NCBI RefSeq assembly: GCF_013608025.1
Contig: NZ_VDLV01000052.1
Span: 55,640-119,639 of the forward strand
DNA: 64,000 bases
From: Pseudomonas brassicacearum subsp. neoaurantiaca
GTDB lineage: Bacteria > Pseudomonadota > Gammaproteobacteria > Pseudomonadales > Pseudomonadaceae
Direction of reading: 5' to 3'
Shown here: positions 37,388 through 44,996 of the stretch, in pieces
Position numbering within the stretch: the stretch's first letter is position 1
Layout of the letters: each line of letters opens with the position of its first letter
Translations under genes and position numbers: made by a program
The notes under the pieces: generated by a model
Told to the model about the DNA's origin: nothing
Database searches by the model: none
The model's input: the letters and a program-made list of their open reading frames with translations, nothing else

Positions 37388-38269
37388 TCACCCCTGCCAC
37401 TTGCCCCCCTCGACTATCACGCTCTCAGGCTTGGTGTCATCGCTCAGTTCCTTGCGCACATATTGGTCGTACAGCTTGAGCAGGTATTTTTCCTCACCCA
37501 GCTTCGCCAGCTCGGCATTGACCCAATCACGCAGTTCGACATTGCCCTTTTTCACCGCCGGTGCAATCGGCGCTTCGGCACCCAGGGTCTGCTCGAGCAC
37601 GCGATAGCCGGGGTTCTGCTTGGCCCAACTGAACAGCACAAGATTGTCTTGGGCATAGGCATCGCCACGACCGTTGGCCAGCGCCTGCAACGACTCGGAA
37701 TTCTTCTCGAACTTGAGCAGTTTCCAATCCGGATGGTTCTTGGTCAGCCAGATATCCGCCGTCGTACCAGTGGTGACGATGGTGGTGCGGGTCGCCAGGT
37801 CATCGAGGCTTTTCACCGCGCTGGCTTGCGGCACCAGCGCCTGCACCGCGACCTTCAGATTCGGATTGGTGAACTCCACCGCCTCCTTGCGCTCCGGGGT
37901 CACGGTCATGTTGGCCAGGATCAGGTCGACCTTGTCACTTTGCAGGAACGGAATCCGGCTCGCCGGCTCGACTGCGACGAACTCGACCTTGTTTTCATCA
38001 CCGAGCAGGTCCTTGGCGAATCGACGGCCGATGTCGGTATCGAAGCCGACATACCGCCCCGATTCATCGACAAAACCAAACGGCGGCTTATCGGTGAAGA
38101 CGCCGACAATCAATTTGTCCCGCGCCTTGATTTTGTCCAGGTAGCTGGCCGGCGCGGTGCCTTGGCTGGCAACGTTGGGCTTCGGCGGTTCTTCGGTTTT
38201 ATTGCAGCCGGCCAGCAGGAAGGCGGCGAGCAATGGCAATAGCAGCAGAGAAGACTTGGCAGTTTTCAT
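37388..38269 (-). CDS. Amino-acid ABC transporter substrate-binding lipoprotein, cysteine-binding (CjaA-like)
   Basis: A 293-residue SBP family 3 lipoprotein with lipobox LLAGC (C22). The region DKPPFGFVDESGRYVGFD, the LLGDENKVEFVAVEPASR stretch, the NGRGDAYAQDN segment, IAPAVKKGN and the C-terminal VIVEGGK closely follow Campylobacter CjaA, a cysteine-binding protein, as I remember its sequence. Cysteine or cystine is therefore the preferred ligand. It is the last gene of the operon 40350-37388 and overlaps the ATPase gene by 4 bp. Confidence 0.85.
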   Translation of the reverse strand: MKTAKSSLLLLPLLAAFLLAGCNKTEEPPKPNVASQGTAPASYLDKIKARDKLIVGVFTDKPPFGFVDESGRYVGFDTDIGRRFAKDLLGDENKVEFVAVEPASRIPFLQSDKVDLILANMTVTPERKEAVEFTNPNLKVAVQALVPQASAVKSLDDLATRTTIVTTGTTADIWLTKNHPDWKLLKFEKNSESLQALANGRGDAYAQDNLVLFSWAKQNPGYRVLEQTLGAEAPIAPAVKKGNVELRDWVNAELAKLGEEKYLLKLYDQYVRKELSDDTKPESVIVEGGKWQG

Positions 38270-39048
38270 GACGGTTGCAGTTCCTTTGTTTGAGTCGTTT
38301 TGGGTAGTGCGGCGACGTAGGAGAACTTCTCCAGGAACTGCTGCGCGCGTGCGGTTTGCGGGTTCGTAAAGAAAATCTCGGGAGGGTTTTGTTCAAGGAT
38401 GCGCCCAGCGTCCATGAACACGATGCGGTCAGCCACAGCGCGGGCGAAGGCCATTTCGTGGGTGACTATGAGCAAGGTCATGCCTTCGCGGGCCAAGCCC
38501 TGGATGACTTCCAACACCTCCTTGACCATTTCCGGATCGAGGGCGGCGGTGACTTCATCGAACAACATGACCTGGGGATTCATGCACAGCGAACGCACGA
38601 TGGCGATGCGTTGTTGCTGACCGCCAGAGAGCTGGCGCGGGAAAGCATCGCGCTTGTCCAGCAGGCCCACCCGCGCCAGCAGCGCTTCGGCCTGGTCGCG
38701 CGCTTCGCGGCGGTCGCGTTTTTGTACCTTGACCGGGCCGAGCAGCACGTTGTCGAGCACGCTCATGTGCGGAAACAAGTGGTAGCTCTGGAACACCATG
38801 CCGATCTGTTGTCGCACTTCACGCCAGTCGGTACTTTTATCCAGCAGCTCGCGTCCGGCGAATGCCAGGCTGCCGCTGTGGGCCACTTCCAGGCCGTTGA
38901 GACACCGCAGCAAGGTACTTTTGCCACAACCGCTGGGACCGAGGATGACGATCACTTCGCCTGTCTTCACTTGCAGGTCGATGCCGTCCAGCACCTGCTG
39001 CTCGCCGAAAAACTTGTTGAAACCCTTGAACTCGATCAATGCGCTCAT
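38266..39048 (-). CDS. Amino-acid ABC transporter ATP-binding protein
   Basis: A 260-residue ATPase of the polar amino-acid uptake type. Walker A is ILGPSGCGKSTLLR (about 32-45), the Q-loop is IGMVFQSYHLFPHMSVLDNV, the signature is LSGGQQQRIAI, and Walker B is QVMLFDEVTAALDPE. It overlaps the neighbouring genes on both sides by 4 bp (38266 and 39048). With the two permeases and the binding protein it forms a complete importer, probably for cysteine or cystine. Confidence 0.9.
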   Translation of the reverse strand: MSALIEFKGFNKFFGEQQVLDGIDLQVKTGEVIVILGPSGCGKSTLLRCLNGLEVAHSGSLAFAGRELLDKSTDWREVRQQIGMVFQSYHLFPHMSVLDNVLLGPVKVQKRDRREARDQAEALLARVGLLDKRDAFPRQLSGGQQQRIAIVRSLCMNPQVMLFDEVTAALDPEMVKEVLEVIQGLAREGMTLLIVTHEMAFARAVADRIVFMDAGRILEQNPPEIFFTNPQTARAQQFLEKFSYVAALPKTTQTKELQPS

Positions 39049-39704
39049 GCTTGCGTCCAGCGCCGCTCCAACACGCGCGAGGCGGCCGAGAGCGGGTAGC
39101 AGATGAAAAAGAAAAACAGGAACAGCGCGCCGTAGATCAGCACGGATTCGTAGGTGCGCTCGATGATCTGCTGGCCGACCTTGATCACATCCACGACACC
39201 AATCAGCACCGCGAGGGAACTGGTCTTGATGATGCGCGTGTAGACGTTGATGGTCGGCGGCGTCATGCGTCTCATCGCTTGCGGCAACAGGACATGGCCA
39301 TAGAGTTGCGGCCCGTTCAGCCCAATCGACAAGCCCGCCTCCCGCTGGCCCCGCGGCAGCGAATGCAACGCGCCACGCACCACTTCGCCGACCTCACTGG
39401 CGCCCCACAACGACAGCACCAGGACCGCACACCAGAAGCTGGGAATGCTCAGTCCGAAAAAAATCGGCAGACCGAAGAACAGCAGATACAACCAGACCAG
39501 CACCGGAATCGCCCGGAACAGCTCCAGGTAGACCCGCAGGACGGCGTCCAGCCATTTCACGCCCAACGTCCGCAACACGCCATAGAGAACACCGCCAACG
39601 GTGCTGAAGGCGATGCCGAGAAAGGAAATCGACAGGGTTTGCACGGCGCCCTTGCCCAGTTGCGGCAACGACACCCACAGCAATTCAAGACCCGAACTGG
39701 CCAT
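39045..39704 (-). CDS. Amino-acid ABC transporter permease (HisM type)
   Basis: A 219-residue permease with about five membrane segments and the EAA-type loop QREAGLSIGLNGPQLYGHVLLPQAMRRMTP. It overlaps the second permease gene by 20 bp and the ATPase gene by 4 bp, so all four genes form one operon. It probably pairs with the 39685-40350 product as a heterodimeric channel. Confidence 0.88.
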   Translation of the reverse strand: MASSGLELLWVSLPQLGKGAVQTLSISFLGIAFSTVGGVLYGVLRTLGVKWLDAVLRVYLELFRAIPVLVWLYLLFFGLPIFFGLSIPSFWCAVLVLSLWGASEVGEVVRGALHSLPRGQREAGLSIGLNGPQLYGHVLLPQAMRRMTPPTINVYTRIIKTSSLAVLIGVVDVIKVGQQIIERTYESVLIYGALFLFFFFICYPLSAASRVLERRWTQA

Positions 39705-40350
39705 GCTGGAGCCTCCTTTCCAGGCGGCTGAGCAACAGCGACAGCGGCAAGAACAGCAGCACGCAAATCAACGTCAGCACGGCGAGCATTTCATAGGTTT
39801 TGTAGTAGAGCGCGATGTAGCTCTTGGTGGTGTAGAGAATCTCCGGCACCGCCACGGCCGAGACCACGGTGGTCTCCTTCAGCAGGAAAATGAAATTGGC
39901 GAACAGCGACGGCAGGCTGAGGATCCCGGCCTGCGGCAGGATCACGTAACGCAGCAATTGCCCGTGGGACAGCCCGATGGAACGACCGGACTCCAATTGC
40001 GCCTGGGGCACTGCGTCCACGCCCGCCCGCAGCACTTCCGTCAGGTAGGCACCGCCCAGGAAGGTCATGGTGATGATTGCCGCCGCAAACCCGGACACCT
40101 TGATGCCCAACGCCGGCAGGGCGAAGTAGACAAAAAACAGTTGGATAAGCAGCGGCGTGTTGCGGGCCAGCTCCACATACAGCCCCACCAGGCGTTGCAG
40201 ATAAGGCGTGCGCAGCACGAGGATCGTCGCGTTGATCAGCGCCACCAGCAGCGACGTCACGATCGCGATTAGACCAACCTGCAGCGTCACGCCCACAGCC
40301 TTGAGGAACGCCGGGAGAGTGCCAAGGATAAAAGCGAAATCGAAGTTCAT
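39685..40350 (-). CDS. Amino-acid ABC transporter permease (HisQ type), first gene of operon
   Basis: A 221-residue permease with the N-terminal transport segment (FILGTLPAFLKAVGVTLQVGLIAIVTSLLVALI) and the loop QLESGRSIGLSHGQLLRYVILPQAGILSLPS. It heads the operon. The promoter must lie in 40351-40590, which also carries a candidate sulfur motif and a divergent 31-codon ORF. Confidence 0.88.
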   Translation of the reverse strand: MNFDFAFILGTLPAFLKAVGVTLQVGLIAIVTSLLVALINATILVLRTPYLQRLVGLYVELARNTPLLIQLFFVYFALPALGIKVSGFAAAIITMTFLGGAYLTEVLRAGVDAVPQAQLESGRSIGLSHGQLLRYVILPQAGILSLPSLFANFIFLLKETTVVSAVAVPEILYTTKSYIALYYKTYEMLAVLTLICVLLFLPLSLLLSRLERRLQHGQFGS

Positions 40351-40428
40351 TGAAGATCCTGGACGCCACTGGGTAAGCGGCGGTGATGCGGTCCATGGGC
40401 AGCGGATGACTGCTCGCAGGAAGCGACT

Positions 40429-40449
40429 TTAAAGGCATAAGAAGTAGAA
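40429..40449 (+). promoter_or_regulatory. Candidate sulfur-regulon box between cysteine importer and small ORF
   Basis: TTAAAGGCATAAGAAGTAGA (40429-40448) shares AAGGnATAAGAAG with the element at 43549-43570 at 12 of 13 positions. It lies 79 bp upstream of the importer operon (minus strand) and 142 bp upstream of the small ORF (plus strand), so it could serve either. An AT-rich stretch (TTTAAATACCGTTAAAGC) follows. Confidence 0.4.
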
Positions 40450-40590
40450 TTTAAATACCGTTAAAGCATATTGATATCACCCAAAAAACTATCCCCGCGC
40501 ATTTGCCCGGATGGGCAAAGGCGACTACTTTCCTTGCGTCGCAGGGAAGACCTTCAGGGGTCATCCTTGATCCATCACAAGGAAGAAGAT

Positions 40591-40686
40591 ATGGCTGACG
40601 TAAAAGTGCCGCAGCGACTGGAACCGCGGGAGATGGTGAAATTATTGGTGGCGTTGCGCAGGGCGTTGAAGACCAGGGTGGCCTGA
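40591..40686 (+). CDS. 31-residue small protein of unknown function
   Basis: ATG at 40591 behind AGGAAGAAG starts a 31-codon frame, MADVKVPQRLEPREMVKLLV and further, ending at TGA 40686. It is basic, with a predicted amphipathic helix in the second half. The 5' region from 40480 contains a perfect hairpin (40502-40519) and a second imperfect stem (about 40530-40548), so the transcript has a structured leader. It is divergent from the cysteine importer and shares the candidate sulfur box. Real expression is unproven. Confidence 0.45.
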   Translation: MADVKVPQRLEPREMVKLLVALRRALKTRVA

Positions 40687-40703
40687 TTTGCGCCTTTGAT
40701 CTT

Positions 40704-40825
40704 GTGGCGAAGGAGCTTGCTCCCGCTGGCCTGCGTAGCAGGCCCCCAGCAGTCCTTCAGGTAGATCGCATCAGCGGGTTTTGCGACTGCTGCGCAGCCG
40801 AGCGGGAGCAAGCTCCCTCGCCACA
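40704..40825. repeat. REP-type inverted pair, GAGGGAGCTTGCTCCC family
   Basis: A left copy (GTGGCGAAGGAGCTTGCTCC, one base changed) and a right copy (40800-40825) flank a spacer of about 70 bp. It lies downstream of the small ORF and before the terminator of the orphan binding-protein gene. Confidence 0.83.
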
Positions 40826-40872
40826 GGTAATCCTGTCCCTGACCCAAGCAATCTTTCGAGCATAAAAAAACA

Positions 40873-40896
40873 GCCGACGCTGTATCAGCCGTCGGC
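40873..40896 (-). terminator. Intrinsic terminator of the orphan MetQ-like gene
   Basis: On the minus strand, GCCGACG and CGTCGGC form a 7-bp stem, extendable by GCTG/CAG with one bulge, followed by TGTTTTTTTATG. It lies about 33 bp after the stop of the binding-protein gene at 40929. Confidence 0.88.
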
Positions 40897-40928
40897 GTTT
40901 GAAACCGTGAAAGGGTCTACCGCGCGAA

Positions 40929-41711
40929 TCAGAACGCCGGCAGTACCGCGCCGCTGTATTTCTTCTCGATGAACGCTTTCACTTCCGGGCTGGTCAGGGC
41001 CTTGGCCAGTTTCTGGATGGCCGGGCTGTCCTTGTTGTCCGGACGGGCCACCAGGAAGTTCACGTACGGCGAATCCGAACCCTCGATCACCAAGGCGTCC
41101 TTGGCCGGATTCAGGCCTGCTTCCAAGGCGTAGTTGGTGTTGATCATGTCCAGGTCAACCTGATCCAGTACGCGCGGCAACATGGCCGATTCCAGCTCCT
41201 TGAACTTGAAGTTCTTCGGGTTCTCAGCGATGTCTTTCGGCGTCGCCAAAGCGTTTTTCGGATCCTTGAGTTTGATCAGGCCAGCCTTCTGCAGCAGGAT
41301 CAGGGCGCGGCCGCTGTTGCTGCCTTCGTTAGGGATAGCGATGGTTGCGCCGTCCTTCAGCTCAGACAGGCTCTTGACCTTTTTCGAATAGCCGCCGAAC
41401 GGTTCGACGTGTACGCCAATGACAGTTACCAGGTTGGTGCCTTTGCCTTCGTTGAAGCTCTTGAGATACGGCAGGGTCTGGAAGTAGTTGGCGTCCAGGC
41501 GCTTCTGGTCAACTTGTACGTTGGGTTGGACGTAGTCGGTAAACACCTTGATCTCCAGGTCCACGCCTTCTTTGGCGAGGGCTGGCTTGATCAGCTCAAG
41601 GATTTCGGCGTGAGGTACCGGGGTGGCGGCGACGACCAGTTTCTCTGCGGCCTGGGCCAGGCCCGAGGTCAGGGCTGCCGCCAATGCGGTGAACAACAGA
41701 ACCTTTTTCAT
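40929..41711 (-). CDS. Orphan MetQ/NlpA-family ABC substrate-binding protein
   Basis: A 260-residue periplasmic protein with signal peptide MKKVLLFTALAAALTSGLAQA|AEK and no lipobox cysteine. MetQ-family blocks are VVAATPVPHAEILELIKP, VFTDYVQPNVQVDQKRLDANYFQTLPYL, IPNEGSNSGRALILLQKAGLI and DMINTNYALEAGLNP. It has no permease or ATPase next to it and must share a MetN/MetI pair encoded elsewhere, possibly the one at 5668-7426. Its promoter region contains two AT-rich copies of the sulfur-type motif. Only about one third of residues match the 4856 protein, so the ligand may differ. Confidence 0.88.
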   Translation of the reverse strand: MKKVLLFTALAAALTSGLAQAAEKLVVAATPVPHAEILELIKPALAKEGVDLEIKVFTDYVQPNVQVDQKRLDANYFQTLPYLKSFNEGKGTNLVTVIGVHVEPFGGYSKKVKSLSELKDGATIAIPNEGSNSGRALILLQKAGLIKLKDPKNALATPKDIAENPKNFKFKELESAMLPRVLDQVDLDMINTNYALEAGLNPAKDALVIEGSDSPYVNFLVARPDNKDSPAIQKLAKALTSPEVKAFIEKKYSGAVLPAF

Positions 41712-41808
41712 GCAGTGTCCTTATCGAAAATCACGGTCGTCATCGACGACGGCCAAAGTGAGGTGCCAGCGAAGTGCTATCGCTGGCGTGATGCGGAAGA
41801 TACCGATA

Positions 41809-41821
41809 TTTTTTATGCCTT
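41809..41821 (-). promoter_or_regulatory. Candidate sulfur-regulon box upstream of orphan MetQ gene
   Basis: Minus-strand AAGGCATAAAAAA shares AAGGCATAA with the box at 40429. A second related stretch (TTGAATAAAAGATATTG on the minus strand) lies just upstream. The distance to the ATG at 41711 is about 100 bp. A REP half-element (41884-41911) lies further upstream. Confidence 0.35.
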
Positions 41822-41928
41822 AACAATATCTTTTATTCAAGTTCATATTCATTTTACTCATATAGGAAAAACGCAGCTTTTTGTGCCGAGGGAGCTTGCT
41901 CCCTGGCCACAGTTGAGCGGGTCCCGGC

Positions 41929-42864
41929 CTATAGCGTTTGGCTCAATTGATCGAGCAGTGCCCTGAGCGCTGTGCGCTCGGCTTCCGAACCCTGGGCAAT
42001 GACCTGCGCCACCTGCCGGTCAATCGATTCCAGCGCCGATGGCTGGGACGGCAAGTTCAGATGCTCCGGCGAAATCTCGTCCCCGGTACTCACCAGCAAT
42101 GCAAAGTGGATGATGTTCTCCAATTCGCGGGTATTGCCCGGCCAGCTATGCCGCTCCAGCGCGTGCTGCGCCGCTTCGCTGATCAACGGCACGGCCAGAC
42201 CGAGGCGCTGGCTGTAGATGCCCAAAAAATATTCGGCCAGGGACAGGATGTCGCCCACCCTCTCGCGCAAGGCCGGTAATTCGAGTTGCCCCTCGCTCAG
42301 GTAGTGGTAGAGCCGATCATGGAATTTCCCAGCCGTCACCGCTTGCGCCAGGTCGATGCTGGTGGCCGCAACCAGACGTACGTCTACTGGGCTGGGCTGA
42401 TGTGCACCTACGCGGGTGACTTCGTGATTTTCCAGCGCCGCCAGTAACTTGACCTGGATCGGCAGCGGCAAATCGCCGATTTCATCCAGGTAAAGCGTGC
42501 CGCCATTGGCCGAACCAAACCACCCTGCCCGGCTGCTGGCCGAACCGCTATGGCTGCCAGCGGCATAGCCGAACAATTCGGCATCGGCATAGGTCGGGCT
42601 GATGGCCCCGCAATTGACCGAGACAAACAATCCGCCGCGATTACTCTCGCGATGGATATGCCGGGCCAGCAATTCCTTGCCGGTGCCGGTTTCACCGCGA
42701 ATCAATACCGAAACCGAGCGTGGCGCCAGTTGCTCCAGCTCCTCGCGCAATTGCCGAGAGCGTGGGTCGACGAACACCAGCGCCTTGGCGCGGATGCTCA
42801 GGGGGCTTTTTTCCGCATCGGGAAAGGTCAGCAAGGGCTGACCAAAGGTTTCATGCAAACTCAT
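41929..42864 (-). CDS. Sigma54-activator-like AAA+ protein with degenerate GAFTGA loop
   Basis: A 311-residue enhancer-binding-protein AAA+ domain. Walker A is RGETGTGKELLARHIH (about 57-72), Walker B is GGTLYLDEIGDLPL (121-134), and the arginine-finger/sensor II region is WPGNTRELEN (241-250). The sigma54-contact motif GAFTGA is replaced by GSHSGS (103-108). The C-terminus after residue 275 is short and I cannot recognise a Fis-type helix-turn-helix. There is no N-terminal receiver or GAF domain, as in SfnR, the activator of sulfone-utilisation genes. It starts at 42864; the longer open frame runs through the hydrolase gene 47 bp upstream. Confidence 0.8.
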   Translation of the reverse strand: MSLHETFGQPLLTFPDAEKSPLSIRAKALVFVDPRSRQLREELEQLAPRSVSVLIRGETGTGKELLARHIHRESNRGGLFVSVNCGAISPTYADAELFGYAAGSHSGSASSRAGWFGSANGGTLYLDEIGDLPLPIQVKLLAALENHEVTRVGAHQPSPVDVRLVAATSIDLAQAVTAGKFHDRLYHYLSEGQLELPALRERVGDILSLAEYFLGIYSQRLGLAVPLISEAAQHALERHSWPGNTRELENIIHFALLVSTGDEISPEHLNLPSQPSALESIDRQVAQVIAQGSEAERTALRALLDQLSQTL

Positions 42865-42911
42865 GGCAGTCTCCCGCCCCAGGCCGCCGGGAGACGGAGG
42901 GCGTTTAAAAT

Positions 42912-43493
42912 TCAGGCGCGACGCAGGGCGTGATGCTCCATGCGGTTTTGCAAACGATAGAGATAAGCGAATCCCTGCTCCCAACGCTGGTGGCCGGACT
43001 TCACATTGATATGCCCCGCCCCGGCCAGGATCCCGGCCTCGGCGCCCCAGTTGCGGGCCAGCTCCATGGCGCGTGGGGCACTGACCGCCGCGTCGTTGTC
43101 GGAACTGACCACTTGGCTGGGGAAGGGCAGCAACGTCGTCGGGATCGGCGCGAAATTGCGCAGCGCCGGAGCACAGGCCGGCCGCTCCACATCCGCCGGC
43201 GCGACCAACAACGCACCGCGCACCTGTCGCAGCAATTGCACCGGCGCGGTAGCGGCCCAATGGGCCACCGTGATGCAGCCCAGGCTGTGAGCGATGAGAA
43301 TCACTGGCGTGCTGTCGGCGGCTATCGCTTCGGCCAGCGCGGCAACCCAATCTTCTCGCCGGGGCGTCAACCAATCGGCCTGTTCGACCCGAGTGCTGTT
43401 GGGCAGGCTGTTCTGCCAGTGGGTTTGCCAATGATTTTCCGGCGATCCTTGCCAGCCCGGCACAATCAGGTAGCGAATCGATTCGTTGCGCAT
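42912..43493 (-). CDS. RBBP9/YdeN-family alpha/beta hydrolase
   Basis: A 193-residue serine hydrolase with the YdeN/RBBP9 start YLIVPGWQGSPENHWQTHWQ, the nucleophile in LIAHSLGCITVAHWA, the acid in VVSSDNDAAVS and the catalytic histidine in GAGHINVKSG. The substrate is unknown. It is the upstream gene of the AAA+ activator-like gene in a two-gene unit. The promoter region contains two copies of the candidate sulfur motif, so a role in sulfur-source use, such as ester hydrolysis, is a reasonable inference. Confidence 0.87.
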   Translation of the reverse strand: MRNESIRYLIVPGWQGSPENHWQTHWQNSLPNSTRVEQADWLTPRREDWVAALAEAIAADSTPVILIAHSLGCITVAHWAATAPVQLLRQVRGALLVAPADVERPACAPALRNFAPIPTTLLPFPSQVVSSDNDAAVSAPRAMELARNWGAEAGILAGAGHINVKSGHQRWEQGFAYLYRLQNRMEHHALRRA

Positions 43494-43548
43494 GGGTGCT
43501 CTCCTGCGTGTCTGTTCCCGGACGAGTATAAGGAGGAGAGTTATATTA

Positions 43549-43570
43549 TTTAAGGAATAAGAAGCTATTT
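43549..43570 (+). promoter_or_regulatory. Candidate sulfur-regulon boxes upstream of hydrolase/activator unit
   Basis: TTTAAGGAATAAGAAGCTAT matches the 40429 box over AAGGnATAAGAAG. A second element at 43582-43597 (AAATGAATAACTATTT) shares GAATAACTAT exactly with the minus-strand box at 703-718. The surrounding 70 bp is strikingly AT-rich for this genome. The distance to the ATG at 43493 is 56 bp or more. Confidence 0.42.
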
Positions 43571-43601
43571 ATTAATAATTAAAATGAATAACTATTTAGC
43601 C

Positions 43602-43690
43602 TGTGGGAGCGAGCTTGCTCGCGATATCGACGTGTCTGTTGCATCAGGATTGACTGACAGTCCGCTATCGCGAGCAAGCTCGCTCCCACA
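43602..43690. repeat. REP-type inverted pair, GGGAGCGAGCTTGCTCGCGAT family
   Basis: Opposed copies at both ends lie between the DUF2789 gene and the promoter region of the hydrolase gene. Confidence 0.85.
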
Positions 43691-43707
43691 GGTATGCAGC
43701 ATAAGCC

Positions 43708-43953
43708 TCAATCGCTACGGCCTTTGCGCAACAGCACGTCGAGCTGATCCACCACCACCGCCCAGTCTGCATCTTCAAGAATCTCGTCACGCAGCAATTG
43801 TCGCTGGCCCTCGCTCCAGAAGAAGGCATCGGCCAGATGCAGATCCGGTTTGAGCGGCGAATGACTGGCGATGAACTGGTCGATGCTGACGGCGTCATCT
43901 GGCAGGCCGAGCTGTTTGAACAAGGCGGGAAGGGTGTGGACCGGGGTTTCCAT
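43708..43953 (-). CDS. DUF2789 family small protein
   Basis: An 81-residue protein with the family start METPVHTLPALFKQLGLPDD, then HLADAFFWSEGQRQLLRDEILEDADWAVVVDQLDVLLR. It is acidic and helical with no signal peptide. GGAG lies just before the ATG at 43953; a longer open frame to 44088 overlaps the upstream gene and is not needed. It lies 47 bp after the sulfotransferase-like gene and may be the last gene of the giant-protein operon, though the family also occurs alone. Function is unknown. Confidence 0.8.
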   Translation of the reverse strand: METPVHTLPALFKQLGLPDDAVSIDQFIASHSPLKPDLHLADAFFWSEGQRQLLRDEILEDADWAVVVDQLDVLLRKGRSD

Positions 43954-44000
43954 GGGGGCTCCTGAGCAGGGTCGGATGGCTGGGGCGTTGTCCTCGAAGT

Positions 44001-44996
44001 CTAGTCCTTTGGCGAGGACACCGAGCCCTTTGTCTTGGCTTCGACCATTCTCAGCAACTCCAGCGATTCGTAAGGCGCTTGTGCCCAACGTTCTACCCGA
44101 TCGCGCAACAGCGGCGACGCCTCCCGGCGCTTGTCCTCGCTATCGCCCGCAAACGCCTGCGTCGGCTGCTTGGCATGCAGCCCCGCCGCCGAGGAGGCTT
44201 GCCCGCGTTGTTCGATGTCCAGTCGGAAAAAACCAGCCAGCCTGCCTGCCATCGCCTCGGGCAATTCGGCGTAGTTGACCGCCGTTCCGGCAAGCGCCCG
44301 GCAGTGCTCCAGTCCTACCTGCAACAGCCTTCCCAACCGTCGAGCGACATAGTCTTCCTGGCCATCAAACGGCGCCCCGTCGTCCAGCACGCTTGCCCCG
44401 ATCATCCCTGGCGCCATGTGCATGCCGGGACGGCGCATATGGGAAACCGCGATTTCCACGGGGTCGCGATAAAGGAACAGCCAAGGCGTGTCGGGAAAAC
44501 ACTCGCGCAGCAACGCCAGCTCGCCGATGTTCCAGGCGTCGAGCTTGATGACCAACCGCTGTTCCACGCCTCGGCGACGTTGCCCGTAGGCGGACATCAA
44601 GCCCTTGAGCGCCACGCACCGTTCGGCGGTCGGCAGGTCACTGCGCAGCAGTGCGTCCAGGGGCGGCGGCTCGGAGATAACGATGTGGTCGTCCAATTGG
44701 GCGAGCATCTGGCTGATCAATGTCGAGCCGCATCGGGAGGCATGGAAAATGAACGCACCGGGCTTGAGTCCCGGGCTCTGACGTTGCCACTGACCGAGAG
44801 CATCCAGCGGCGTCTGGCGGCGGAACGCTTGATTGAACGGCAAGCGCAGGGCTTGCTCCACGGCATCGCTGAAGAATGGCTGTGACAATCGTTGGTCACC
44901 GAACCAACACCAATCGACCCGCCACTGCCCCGCCTCTTGCCATAGGCGGATCGGTAGCCAGCCCTCCAGGTTCAGCTCTTCCACTGGTCGCTCCAT
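44001..44996 (-). CDS. Sulfotransferase-like protein, copy 2
   Basis: A 331-residue protein with a phosphosulfate-binding P-loop variant, FIFHASRCGSTLISQML (about 82-98), and the downstream 3'-phosphate-type block CFPDTPWLFLYRDPVEIAVSH, as in PAPS-dependent sulfotransferases. The N-terminal 75 residues are extra and unrecognised. It overlaps the hydroxylase gene by 25 bp, so the two are translationally linked. The acceptor is unknown; the giant surface protein encoded in the same operon is a candidate (inference). Confidence 0.8.
   Translation of the reverse strand: MERPVEELNLEGWLPIRLWQEAGQWRVDWCWFGDQRLSQPFFSDAVEQALRLPFNQAFRRQTPLDALGQWQRQSPGLKPGAFIFHASRCGSTLISQMLAQLDDHIVISEPPPLDALLRSDLPTAERCVALKGLMSAYGQRRRGVEQRLVIKLDAWNIGELALLRECFPDTPWLFLYRDPVEIAVSHMRRPGMHMAPGMIGASVLDDGAPFDGQEDYVARRLGRLLQVGLEHCRALAGTAVNYAELPEAMAGRLAGFFRLDIEQRGQASSAAGLHAKQPTQAFAGDSEDKRREASPLLRDRVERWAQAPYESLELLRMVEAKTKGSVSSPKD

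Noticed and set aside
42865..43431. N-terminal 189-codon extension of the AAA+ activator-like frame
   Set aside because: It overlaps the well-conserved RBBP9-type hydrolase in another frame; the activator domain begins at the ATG at 42864.
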